Source: Bacteroidales bacterium | GTDB taxonomy: Bacteria > Bacteroidota > Bacteroidia > Bacteroidales > FEN-979 | Length of the DNA: 54,216 bases | NCBI GenBank assembly: GCA_023231005.1 | Contig: JALNWG010000021.1 | Span: 1-54,216 of the forward strand | Direction of reading: 5' to 3' | Part shown: one piece after another, positions 27,283 to 33,210 of the stretch | Position numbering within the stretch: position 1 is the stretch's first letter | Layout of the letters: each line of letters starts with the position of its first letter | The notes under the pieces: generated by a model | What the model was told of the DNA's origin: nothing | The model's database searches: none | Seen by the model: only the letters and a program-made list of their open reading frames with translations | Made by a program: the position numbers and the translations under genes

Positions 27283-27435
27283 GAAAACCCCGGATAAAAC
27301 CGGGGCTTTCTTACCTTTCCACGTGTCCAGGATTTCGGACTGGTACGATTAAACTTGTGAATACGATCTGAAAGCAATTCACAATTTGAAATTTAAACTA
27401 TCATTGTTTCAATTCCACTTTGGTGCGATTGAAAG
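27283..27435 (-). ncRNA. Small RNA with solitary CRISPR-repeat-like sequence
   Basis: At 27406-27435 a 30-base sequence reads on the minus strand as CTTTCAATCG ... GGAATTGAAAC, and on the plus strand it ends ATTGAAAG. It has the size, the palindromic ends and the ATTGAAA(C/G) tag of CRISPR repeats used by type III/I systems. On the minus strand a second, degraded copy starts GTTTAATCGTACC (27354 leftward) after 51 bases, resembling a decayed terminal repeat. A TTG-N21-TATATTTG promoter ends at its first base, and the hairpin at 27288 ends it about 150 bases later. No cas gene is present. The anti-CRISPR or mini-array idea is inference. Confidence 0.55.
27288..27305. terminator. Bidirectional intrinsic terminator
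   Basis: CCCCGG-ATAAAA-CCGGGG perfect 6-bp stem. On the plus strand CTTTCTT follows and ends the gene before it. On the minus strand TTTTCTGTTT follows, so it can also end the small RNA from 27435. Confidence 0.75.
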
Positions 27436-27436
27436 G

Positions 27437-27468
27437 CAAATATAATACAAAAAACATCAATATTTCAA
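27437..27468 (-). promoter_or_regulatory. Minus-strand promoter of the CRISPR-like RNA
   Basis: Read on the minus strand: TTG (27466-27468), 21 bases, TATATTTG (27437-27444), a full match to TAnnTTTG. The start is expected at 27430-27434, that is within the first bases of the repeat-like sequence. Confidence 0.6.
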
Positions 27469-27505
27469 GTCGACGTTAATTTATAAACAATTAAAAAATA
27501 AAACG

Positions 27506-27739
27506 ATGAAAACTTACAACGAAATCAAATCAGCAATTTTGAACATTACAAAAACCGTTCAACCTATCGAAACTAAAATGTATGATATGATTCATTCTGA
27601 TGGTTTAACTCAAACACATCAAGAACACATTTATGGTGAACCTATTTCATCAATTCGCAAAGCAATTTGGAGTAGTGAACTTACAATGAAAGAAAAACTT
27701 GAATTGAACGAAGCTCTTGTTTCAAAAATGAAAATATGA
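27506..27739 (+). CDS. Small hypothetical protein
   Basis: 77 residues, MKTYNEIKSAILNITKTVQP, helical, no known family. AT-rich leader without Shine-Dalgarno. Stop overlaps the next ATG as ATGA. Confidence 0.6.
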   Translation: MKTYNEIKSAILNITKTVQPIETKMYDMIHSDGLTQTHQEHIYGEPISSIRKAIWSSELTMKEKLELNEALVSKMKI

Positions 27740-27882
27740 GAGTAATCTTATTTACAAACAAAGAAACTGGAGAGGTTGAATGCTTCTCCAGTTTAAAGCC
27801 TTTTTTTGATAAATACCCTCAGTTTAAAGAAAACGAAGACAATATAAACACGTATTTATCTCGAAAAAAAACAGGCTTTTGA
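27736..27882 (+). CDS. Small protein, possibly frameshifted at A-run
   Basis: 48 residues, MRVILFTNKETGEVECFSSL to LSRKKTGF, with ATGA coupling. A run of eight A (27865-27875 region) lies near the end. Skipping one A would extend it with QAFETDEIKVQRLYVQRSL, which looks like natural coding sequence. Either a recent indel or a slip site. Confidence 0.5.
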   Translation: MRVILFTNKETGEVECFSSLKPFFDKYPQFKENEDNINTYLSRKKTGF

Positions 27883-27962
27883 AACTGATGAAATCAAAGT
27901 ACAACGGCTCTATGTGCAACGGTCTTTATAATTGCACTTAACAATCTTAATAATTCAAGTCA

Positions 27963-28169
27963 ATGAACCAAAAACTTAAAATTGCCCGTGTATCTAACCG
28001 GCTAAACAAAGTCGTCGTGCTGGTTTCGGTCACTGATACCAGGGTCGAAGTCTTTTCCACCTTGCGCCGTGCCTGTGCTGCGCATGAATGGAACTATGTC
28101 AGGCTTGTCTATACTCCCATGCCCTTTGAGCATGAGGGCTGGGAGGTTCACAGGATAAGGATTGAATAA
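27963..28169 (+). CDS. Small protein, paralogue of 29723 gene
   Basis: 68 residues. Its second half LRRACAAHEWNYVRLVYTPM matches LKKACTAHGWSYNTLSKRKL at 29723-29920, followed in both by an E-G-[WY] turn. The pattern S-L-x-x-A-C-x-x-H resembles NUMOD-like helix-turn-helix modules; DNA binding is inferred. Leader contains TTCAAGTCA. Confidence 0.6.
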   Translation: MNQKLKIARVSNRLNKVVVLVSVTDTRVEVFSTLRRACAAHEWNYVRLVYTPMPFEHEGWEVHRIRIE

Positions 28170-28203
28170 CAAGTCATTAAATCAAGTCACTAACTTAAAA
28201 TCA

Positions 28204-28252
28204 AGTCATTAACAACCCAAAATACAAAAAATGAAAACAATGAAGGTAATTA
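28204..28252 (+). repeat. 49-bp leader and start-codon repeat, copy 1
   Basis: AGTCATTAACAACCCAAAAT... through the first codons of the 28231 gene. Copy 2 is at 28778-28825 with one G missing and otherwise the same. Confidence 0.85.
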
Positions 28253-28740
28253 ATGAATTCAAACCTATGTTTGATTCAAATGCAAAATATCTAATCGTGA
28301 AAGGGGATATGGGTATTGGTAAATTTTATGCAGCCTGTCAAAAAGCTGTATTTATTTGTTTGTTAGATCATCATATTCGATTTTCTATTTTTTGTCCATA
28401 CAAAGAATATGCCGAACGTATTTTAAAAAGAATACTTGAAAATATAATGAACAAGCCAGAAGAAACATGTAAATTTGATATTGTTTCAAAATCATTCATT
28501 TTTACCAATCATTCAAGAATAGATATTCTGGGAGAACGTGACATTGATCAAATGTTATCATATCATGGTGTAATAATTCAAAGCGCAGATGGAGTATTGT
28601 TTGAGTTGTTTAATAAAATTAATAAACAGGTAACTGGTCAAATAATACTAACGTGTAATTCTATTAATGCCGGTCATTGGCTTTGGGAATTAAGCCATAA
28701 TGAAGCGTGTGTTAATATTGATTTAAAATCAAGTCATTAA
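28231..28740 (+). CDS. P-loop-like protein with altered Walker A
   Basis: 169 residues. KYLIVKGDMGIGKFYAACQK (residues about 19-38) is a Walker A-type loop (GDMGIGK) with Phe where Thr/Ser is expected, then IRFSIFCPYKEYAERILKRI. The fold and IIQSADGVLFEL region recall the ATPase half of terminase or helicase proteins, but the length is only about half and no nuclease is present. ATPase activity is doubtful. The 5' end is duplicated at 28778. Confidence 0.55.
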   Translation: MKTMKVINEFKPMFDSNAKYLIVKGDMGIGKFYAACQKAVFICLLDHHIRFSIFCPYKEYAERILKRILENIMNKPEETCKFDIVSKSFIFTNHSRIDILGERDIDQMLSYHGVIIQSADGVLFELFNKINKQVTGQIILTCNSINAGHWLWELSHNEACVNIDLKSSH

Positions 28741-28785
28741 GATACGGCGTAAATTTCAAGTCAGTAATTTAAAATAAAGTCATTA
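28741..28785 (+). repeat. 45-bp repeat, copy 1 of 2
   Basis: GATACGGCGTAAATTTCAAG... to CATTA; copy 2 at 30104-30148 differs by one base (A for G). It contains the TTTCAAGTCA motif. In copy 2 it forms the 3' end of the DUF3800 fragment. Confidence 0.85.
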
Positions 28786-28825
28786 ACAACCCAAAATACA
28801 AAAAATGAAAACAATGAAGTAATTA
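28778..28825 (+). repeat. 48-bp leader and start-codon repeat, copy 2
   Basis: Same as 28204-28252 except for one missing G after ATGAAAACAATGAAG, which puts a stop (TAA) five codons into the reading frame. Confidence 0.85.
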
Positions 28826-28878
28826 CCGAAATTATTAAGGAAAAACTTCAAGAAATGGCTAAAAAGTCATTAATGTAA
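28805..28878 (+). pseudogene. Disrupted small ORF duplicated from 28231 start
   Basis: Reads MKTMK then stop. Putting back one G would give MKTMKVITEIIKEKLQEMAK and then KSLM before a stop, so a 24-residue ORF appears broken by a one-base deletion. Its leader is the 48-bp repeat. Confidence 0.5.
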
Positions 28879-28885
28879 AAATGAT

Positions 28886-28916
28886 GTGCAAGTGTAGGGC
28901 GTTCCTATGCTTGCAC
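28886..28916 (+). other. Perfect 13-bp hairpin
   Basis: GTGCAAGTGTAGG-GCGTT-CCTATGCTTGCAC, pairing all 13 bases with two G-U pairs. No T-run follows, so it is not a classic terminator. It borders the inverted-repeat element that follows. Confidence 0.7.
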
Positions 28917-29279
28917 TTAACGGTTGGGGCTATGAATATGTAAACACCTTTTTGTGCGGTGGGGGTAGAATTACTGCATATAACTTAATTAATAATTTTT
29001 TATGGGTAAAATGAAAGGCACAGGTACTCGTAGTACATCTAAGGGTCAGCCAAAGCAAGGAAGTAAATGCACTGGTGGAAAAGGGAAACCAAGTCCTGAA
29101 CGGCAAAGTGCTAAAAAGTAGTAGCGGTGCGCTGGCAGGGGTTTTATTATTTATAGCCCCTGTTAGCAAATCGTTTTAATGTTTGCTAACGGTGGGTATA
29201 TGAAAAGTAGCCCAACCACGAACTTTGAACAATGAACAAAACTTTAATGGGCTATTTTTTATATACCGTGTTAGTGCCA
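28913..29279 (+). mobile_element. Nested inverted-repeat element, integron-cassette-like
   Basis: Left end GCACTTAACGGT (28913-28924) and right end ACCGTGTTAGTGC (29267-29279) are imperfect inverted repeats. Inside, GGGGCTAT pairs with ATAGCCCC (near 29153-29160), GTTAGCAAA (29163-29171) with TTTGCTAAC, and TAGCCCA with TGGGCTA followed by six T (near 29250). The motif TAACGGT-GGG-TATGAA occurs twice, about 264 bases apart. The first unit carries a 39-residue basic ORF. This resembles attC-bounded cassettes but no integron integrase is present. Confidence 0.45.
29002..29121 (+). CDS. Small basic protein in inverted-repeat element
   Basis: 39 residues, MGKMKGTGTRSTSKGQPKQG and onwards, very rich in Lys, Gly and Ser. 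Too short for most gene finders. The following stem CAGGGG/CCCCTG may end the unit. Possibly nucleic-acid binding. Weak support. Confidence 0.4.
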   Translation: MGKMKGTGTRSTSKGQPKQGSKCTGGKGKPSPERQSAKK

Positions 29280-29396
29280 GTTATTTATAATTGTTCTAAA
29301 TTGCAAATATAATTAAAATAATTGCTTTTTTATTTGGTAAATGCAAAAATACGTTGTATATTATACATCATAATAATAACATTAAAACTTACGATT

Positions 29397-29723
29397 ATGA
29401 CACAATTAGCATTACAACCAGCAACAAGTAGAAAAAACTACTATGTAAGTTTGTACATGGGTGAAGCAACTTATGAAAACAGACAATTATTTAACGCATT
29501 TTACGGACATGATTACAAAACTGAAGCAGAGGCAAAACAGGCTGCAATTAAAGATTTTTTAAGCACAAATGGCGGTTTAGATTTTTATAACACAGTTGTG
29601 TTGACAGAGCATAATGGAATGCAGATAGCCGATAAAAAGGAGCCTTATAGCTCAAAAAGTGCTATTGTTAGAATTTTAGCCAGTAAGAATGTACCAGTTG
29701 TTGAATTAATGGAATGTGAATAA
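29397..29723 (+). CDS. Hypothetical early protein
   Basis: The start is placed at ATG 29397 (MTQLALQPATSRKNYYVSLY); the longer frame has a hydrophobic non-conserved head. About 108 residues. HDYKTEAEAKQAAIKDFL is a small helix motif. TAATG coupling to the next gene. Function unknown. Confidence 0.6.
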   Translation: MTQLALQPATSRKNYYVSLYMGEATYENRQLFNAFYGHDYKTEAEAKQAAIKDFLSTNGGLDFYNTVVLTEHNGMQIADKKEPYSSKSAIVRILASKNVPVVELMECE

Positions 29724-29920
29724 TGAATAGGCAAACCGTAATAGTTATAATTACCCCGATATTGCAAACTATCGAATGTTGGGGTAATTTAAAAAAAGCT
29801 TGTACTGCTCATGGTTGGTCTTATAATACTTTATCGAAGCGAAAATTACCTATCGAATATGAAGGCTATCGAATTGAAAATGTTGTACATTTGCAATCGC
29901 GTCTGGAAAGAGTCGCATAG
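29723..29920 (+). CDS. Small protein, paralogue of 27963 gene
   Basis: 65 residues. LKKACTAHGWSYNTLSKRKL, then YEGYRIENVVH, matches the 27963 protein. Its last 22 bases overlap the promoter-proximal part of the small RNA. NUMOD-like DNA binding is inferred. Confidence 0.55.
   Translation: MNRQTVIVIITPILQTIECWGNLKKACTAHGWSYNTLSKRKLPIEYEGYRIENVVHLQSRLERVA
29886..29893 (+). promoter_or_regulatory. -7 box TACATTTG for the 29.9 kb RNA
   Basis: A full TAnnTTTG match (TACATTTG). Transcription would start near 29898, at the first base of the outer stem. A good TTG at the right distance is not seen. Confidence 0.45.
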
Positions 29921-29964
29921 CGTCTCGAAGAGAGGATAGTTCCTCATCACCAGTCGCTTTTTTT
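29899..29964 (+). ncRNA. Three-way-junction small RNA upstream of DUF3800 fragment
   Basis: Outer stem GCGTCTGG/CCAGTCGC (one T-T mismatch, 29899-29906 with 29950-29957). Hairpin 1 GAGTCGC-ATA-GCGTCTC (29910-29926, one mismatch). Hairpin 2 GAGGA-TAGT-TCCTC (29932-29945). Seven T follow (29958-29964), like a terminator. DUF3800-associated structured RNAs are known as a class; membership here is inferred from position and shape. Confidence 0.55.
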
Positions 29965-29984
29965 ATTTACACAAAGTCCTTCCC

Positions 29985-30140
29985 ATGTTTTTTTGTTACA
30001 TTGACGAAGCGGGCACATCGGATTTAAATGATGCTTCTACTCACTTCGTTTTGGCAGGGATAACGATTCCCGAGTGGAAATGGAAAACCTGTGAATATGA
30101 TAAGATACAGCGTAAATTTCAAGTCAGTAATTTAAAATAA
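29985..30140 (+). pseudogene. DUF3800 N-terminal fragment
   Basis: Reads MFFCYIDEAGTSDLNDASTH then FVLAGITIPEWKWK, the N-terminal core of DUF3800 proteins (YIDE[AS]G ... HFVLAG). It stops after 51 residues, where the family usually runs to about 200. The last 12 codons are inside the 45-bp repeat shared with 28741, so the gene was probably cut by recombination at that repeat. The catalytic-looking YIDE Asp/Glu are present, but a 51-residue stub is unlikely to fold. Confidence 0.6.
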
Positions 30141-30148
30141 AGTCATTA
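30104..30148 (+). repeat. 45-bp repeat, copy 2 of 2
   Basis: One base different from 28741-28785. It ends in the ATG of the superinfection-immunity gene (30148), so this repeat also provides that gene's leader. Confidence 0.85.
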
Positions 30149-30351
30149 TGGAAATCATTGTATTTTTAATCGTATTATTTGTTTATTTCCTACCCTCTGT
30201 CATTGCACATATTGACAAAAGAGCAGCGTTTGGTGGAATAATGGCCATCAACATCTTCCTGGGTTGGACTATCATAGGTTGGATCGGGGCCTTGGTATGG
30301 GCCTTGACCGGTGAAACCGAACAGGAACGGAAAACAAGGTACAGTAAGTAA
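30148..30351 (+). CDS. Superinfection immunity membrane protein (Imm-like)
   Basis: 67 residues, two membrane segments: EIIVFLIVLFVYFLPSVIAH and then AINIFLGWTIIGWIGALVWA. This is the pattern of the superinfection-immunity family (Pfam Imm_superinfect, after T4 Imm), whose members sit in the inner membrane and block DNA entry of later phages. It would protect the lysogen or infected cell. Leader supplied by the 45-bp repeat. Confidence 0.8.
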   Translation: MEIIVFLIVLFVYFLPSVIAHIDKRAAFGGIMAINIFLGWTIIGWIGALVWALTGETEQERKTRYSK

Positions 30352-30357
30352 TCCAAG

Positions 30358-30999
30358 TCAGTAATCCGACCTCTGGATGAAGTCGTAATTAACATCCCTA
30401 CGCTCAATATCAGACCATCCCGGCTCTTGGGTTGCAATAACCGGGTGAACCATGTAACTCCTGCCCTTGTTTTGAATATGGGTTGCTAAAAACACATCTG
30501 ATATGTCCCAATCCGTTATTATGCCGCCTTGCTTTACAACCCTTGTCAAGTGCTTCGAAAATGGCTTGTAAACGCTTTTATTATAGCAAGTGGCATGAGC
30601 TGCCAGACCGCTCCTGAGCAGCTTAAGGTTTGAAGTCACTGTAAGGCAGGGAATGGTTCTGGTTGCACCAAGGTAAAGCAGGTCAAATTTGTTGTTAAAT
30701 GAGTATTTCAAGTCAGTTAAGGCAAGTCGGAGTTTGTTCACTGGATCGTTGATAAAATGGACATCATCTTCGAAAATCAATACATTTTGTATATTCCGGG
30801 GTAACACATCCTCGAATATAGATAAGAGTGTTGTTTGAAGTCCTATCCTGCCATCGGGATGGGGTTTTGAGTCAATGAAAGTCACCCTTTCGAGTATGCC
30901 GACCCGTTCAAATTCTTTTGTAGCTTGCTCCCTGCGGTCAGGGCGGGATGGAAGGTTCATGCAGAATATTTCGCTGAAGAAGTCAAAGGGATTAGTCAT
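30358..30999 (-). CDS. Family 25-like glycosyltransferase
   Basis: 213 residues. FCMNLPSRPDRREQATKEFE then VGILERVTFIDSKPHPDGRI, VLIFEDDVHF (the EDD metal motif near residue 80) and LLYLGATRTIPC are GT25 (LPS-type) signatures. The middle contains GRSYMVHPVIATQEPGWSDI. Last gene of the minus-strand early block, converging with the Imm-like gene. Early expression suggests host-surface change (receptor masking) rather than virion glycosylation; the acceptor is unknown. Confidence 0.85.
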   Translation of the reverse strand: MTNPFDFFSEIFCMNLPSRPDRREQATKEFERVGILERVTFIDSKPHPDGRIGLQTTLLSIFEDVLPRNIQNVLIFEDDVHFINDPVNKLRLALTDLKYSFNNKFDLLYLGATRTIPCLTVTSNLKLLRSGLAAHATCYNKSVYKPFSKHLTRVVKQGGIITDWDISDVFLATHIQNKGRSYMVHPVIATQEPGWSDIERRDVNYDFIQRSDY

Positions 31000-31004
31000 G
31001 GTTT

Positions 31005-31853
31005 TTATTGTAATTCAGGAAATTTTTCTATTTCAGAATTAAACGATAAACCTTTCGATTTCCCGCCCTTGATGTAACTATTCCACGTCTTATGTACATA
31101 AGCGCCTCGCTGCATGGGTGGGATTTTTTTGATAGCTATTTTATCCCTCATTAATATCTGTCGCAAATGTTTTGTTATTTCGTATTGATCTGGCAATATT
31201 CCAAATACTTGTTCAAAAAAACCCTCTACTATTTTAGGGTCATATTCTAATTTAAGTATTAAATATCCCATCATTCCGCCAATATGCGACTTGTTTAATA
31301 TTCTCAAATGTTTTGCATATTTATCTGCTTTAGCTGCAACATAATGCCAAAACTCGCTATTTTCGCCATATTCTATTAAAACATCATTTACACTTATGTA
31401 TCCCGCCTTTGCCCACGATGTTCCGACGCTGGTAGGGCTAAACAAACAGCTCTTCTGCGATGTATTCGTCCTTATTAAGTAATTCCTAATCGAAGCACCA
31501 ATATCATGGCTGTTCGTTACTCCCATTATGTCTAAGGAATCTTTTACATTCCTTTGTTTCCCACAATCATAATTGCTAAAATTTTTCGGGTCAGTCCCAT
31601 AAATCATAAGCATTTCAACTCCTTTCCCATATTTTACAATAGCAGCCAGCCTGTGTTGACCGTCTTGTAAACACCCGTCCCTATCAATGCTAATCCCCTG
31701 CCCCGTCAGCCTCCATTGTTTGTTTTTCATCTGAATTGCATAAAACTCAACCAACCGCTGATTCAACTTCCGATTGGAACCGTTTCTTTGAAGGATTTGT
31801 TTTGCTAATTCGGGAGTTATCTCCCTTACTATTGTTTTAATTGTTGTTTCCAT
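31005..31853 (-). CDS. ParB-like nuclease-fold phage protein
   Basis: 282 residues. RNGSNRKLNQRLVEFYAIQM then GQGISIDRDGCLQDGQHRLA is the ParB/Srx-type core found in phage proteins of this kind (D-G-Q-H-R-L). The rest (SHIGGMMGYLILKLEYDP) is helical. Such proteins may act in DNA regulation or nucleotide modification; function not shown. AT-rich leader before the ATG. Confidence 0.75.
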   Translation of the reverse strand: METTIKTIVREITPELAKQILQRNGSNRKLNQRLVEFYAIQMKNKQWRLTGQGISIDRDGCLQDGQHRLAAIVKYGKGVEMLMIYGTDPKNFSNYDCGKQRNVKDSLDIMGVTNSHDIGASIRNYLIRTNTSQKSCLFSPTSVGTSWAKAGYISVNDVLIEYGENSEFWHYVAAKADKYAKHLRILNKSHIGGMMGYLILKLEYDPKIVEGFFEQVFGILPDQYEITKHLRQILMRDKIAIKKIPPMQRGAYVHKTWNSYIKGGKSKGLSFNSEIEKFPELQ

Positions 31854-31874
31854 GATTTTTCAATTTTAAATGGT

Positions 31875-32162
31875 TTATTTCAATGATTTAACTTTTCCTT
31901 TTTTCATCTTTTCACTGTCAGGCTGTGTATTCTCCTTTGTACATACATTCCCTGACTTGTCAATGTATGCAAATGAGTACATGTGTTTGGCATATCTTTC
32001 AATAGCCTTATTGACATTGTGCCGGTAATCGACATATAACGTAGTCCTGTCGTCCAGTCTGATAGGGATTTTGCCTTTAAGGGATCCATGACTTAACTTT
32101 GCCTGCGGGATCGGCTTATTGCGGGTACTGAGTCCCTGCTTGTTGTCAATTGAATCGTTCAT
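31875..32162 (-). CDS. Small basic hypothetical protein
   Basis: 95 residues, ATGA-coupled to the gene before. Contains KIPIRLDDRTTLYVDYRHNV and a Lys-rich end. No family recognised. Confidence 0.6.
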   Translation of the reverse strand: MNDSIDNKQGLSTRNKPIPQAKLSHGSLKGKIPIRLDDRTTLYVDYRHNVNKAIERYAKHMYSFAYIDKSGNVCTKENTQPDSEKMKKGKVKSLK

Positions 32163-32608
32163 GCTTCCTTTGTGTTAAAGATTTCCATTTGTTCGTTTGG
32201 GGCCGGAACGTAAATTCCAAACCAATCTTGGATCCAATCCCTACACCTGTCCCAATATTCGATAAATTGAATTGTCGTTAATTCTGTCGTTGTCCGCCCT
32301 ACTGTCAATATTTCACCTGTTTCAGGGTGTGGAACGTCTTTCCCGTTACACTTCTGTTTAAGTAGTTCGTGGGCCGTCTCCGGGGTGATATCTTCAGAGG
32401 TCATATCTTTATAGCCCCTGCAAAATTCATTGATCACCACACCCCAATAATATTTGTTTTCTTCTTGCGACCTTTTTTTATATAATTTCTCAACCTTGAC
32501 AATTACCCGGCCATCGGTAAGAAAATGCAAGGCTTCGTTAAATTTATCCCTGCCATGAATTTTAAGGATTCCGTTTTGGATATGGCCGTATGTTTGAACT
32601 TCTTTCAT
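32159..32608 (-). CDS. NinB-like recombination protein (putative)
   Basis: 149 residues. LYKKRSQEENKYYWGVVINE and the later TETGEILTVGRTTTEL-type region fit the NinB-like (lambda Orf family) pattern where R-S-x-x-Q-N-x-x-Y-W is conserved. This helps recombinase loading in lambda. It lies in a block with ERF and NinG, which supports a recombination role. The match is by eye. Confidence 0.6.
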   Translation of the reverse strand: MKEVQTYGHIQNGILKIHGRDKFNEALHFLTDGRVIVKVEKLYKKRSQEENKYYWGVVINEFCRGYKDMTSEDITPETAHELLKQKCNGKDVPHPETGEILTVGRTTTELTTIQFIEYWDRCRDWIQDWFGIYVPAPNEQMEIFNTKEA

Positions 32609-32623
32609 TTATTGTTTAAAGAT

Positions 32624-32776
32624 TCATTCCTTGTCTTTACACAGCCCCGACATACTTTTTGCCACTATACATAGCCACAGCAATAGTATTATTAGCTTGT
32701 CATTGTCTATGATAAACTGCAATACGCCTGCCGCTATCATTAAGCTAAACGCCAATAGAAAAAACATAGTTTTCAT
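32624..32776 (-). CDS. Small membrane protein with strong ribosome site
   Basis: 50 residues, MKTMFFLLAFSLMIAAGVLQ, then an acid/basic turn (DNDK) and a second hydrophobic stretch IILLLWLCIVAKS: two membrane segments. GAGGAG lies seven bases before the ATG. Missed because it is short. Possibly an early host-takeover or exclusion membrane protein. Confidence 0.65.
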   Translation of the reverse strand: MKTMFFLLAFSLMIAAGVLQFIIDNDKLIILLLWLCIVAKSMSGLCKDKE

Positions 32777-32828
32777 AGACTTATCTCCTCACATATTTTT
32801 GAAACTGACTTCATTTTCTTTTGTTTTA

Positions 32829-32869
32829 ATAACCGCTATATGGCGGTTAGCGGGAACCGTTAGCGGTTA
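32829..32869. other. Inverted-repeat hairpin cluster between genes
   Basis: AACCGCTA (32830) pairs with TAGCGGTT (about 32860), with CGGTTAGCGGGAACCG inside. It lies just after the 3' end of the 32860 gene and partly overlaps it. Terminator without clear T-run, or regulatory hairpin. A related CCGCTATATAGCGG palindrome is at 26770. Confidence 0.4.
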
Positions 32870-33210
32870 TTTAAAATAGAGTCAGCAACCATTCGCATTA
32901 TTCTGATAGGATAAGTAGGTTTAATGCCAATTTTTTCAGCATACCAGCAAAAAATAACAGGTGGATATTCGTAATCGCCATTTATAGCGCACGAAATATT
33001 ATCCCATGTCGTAAAATACTTACTTACATACTTGTCATAAATGCGTTCATATTCTTCTTTCGTTATTGTCCCTAATTTATCTTTAATTTTAAAATATAGA
33101 CCATTTAAATGAGGCTCTAAGTATAACCAATATGGATAAACAACCGCTAACAAAGGTTCATCAGCAACTTTTGCCGTGCCTTGTTGATAGTTTTGTTCTA
33201 GTCCGTTCAT
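32860..33210 (-). CDS. Hypothetical early protein
   Basis: 116 residues, Tyr/Trp-rich (LAVVYPYWLYLEPHLNGLYF), ATGA coupling to the GH16 gene. Function unknown. Confidence 0.65.
   Translation of the reverse strand: MNGLEQNYQQGTAKVADEPLLAVVYPYWLYLEPHLNGLYFKIKDKLGTITKEEYERIYDKYVSKYFTTWDNISCAINGDYEYPPVIFCWYAEKIGIKPTYPIRIMRMVADSILNNR

Noticed and set aside
27283..27435. Complete CRISPR array
   Set aside because: Only one good and one degraded repeat, a 51-base gap and no cas genes.
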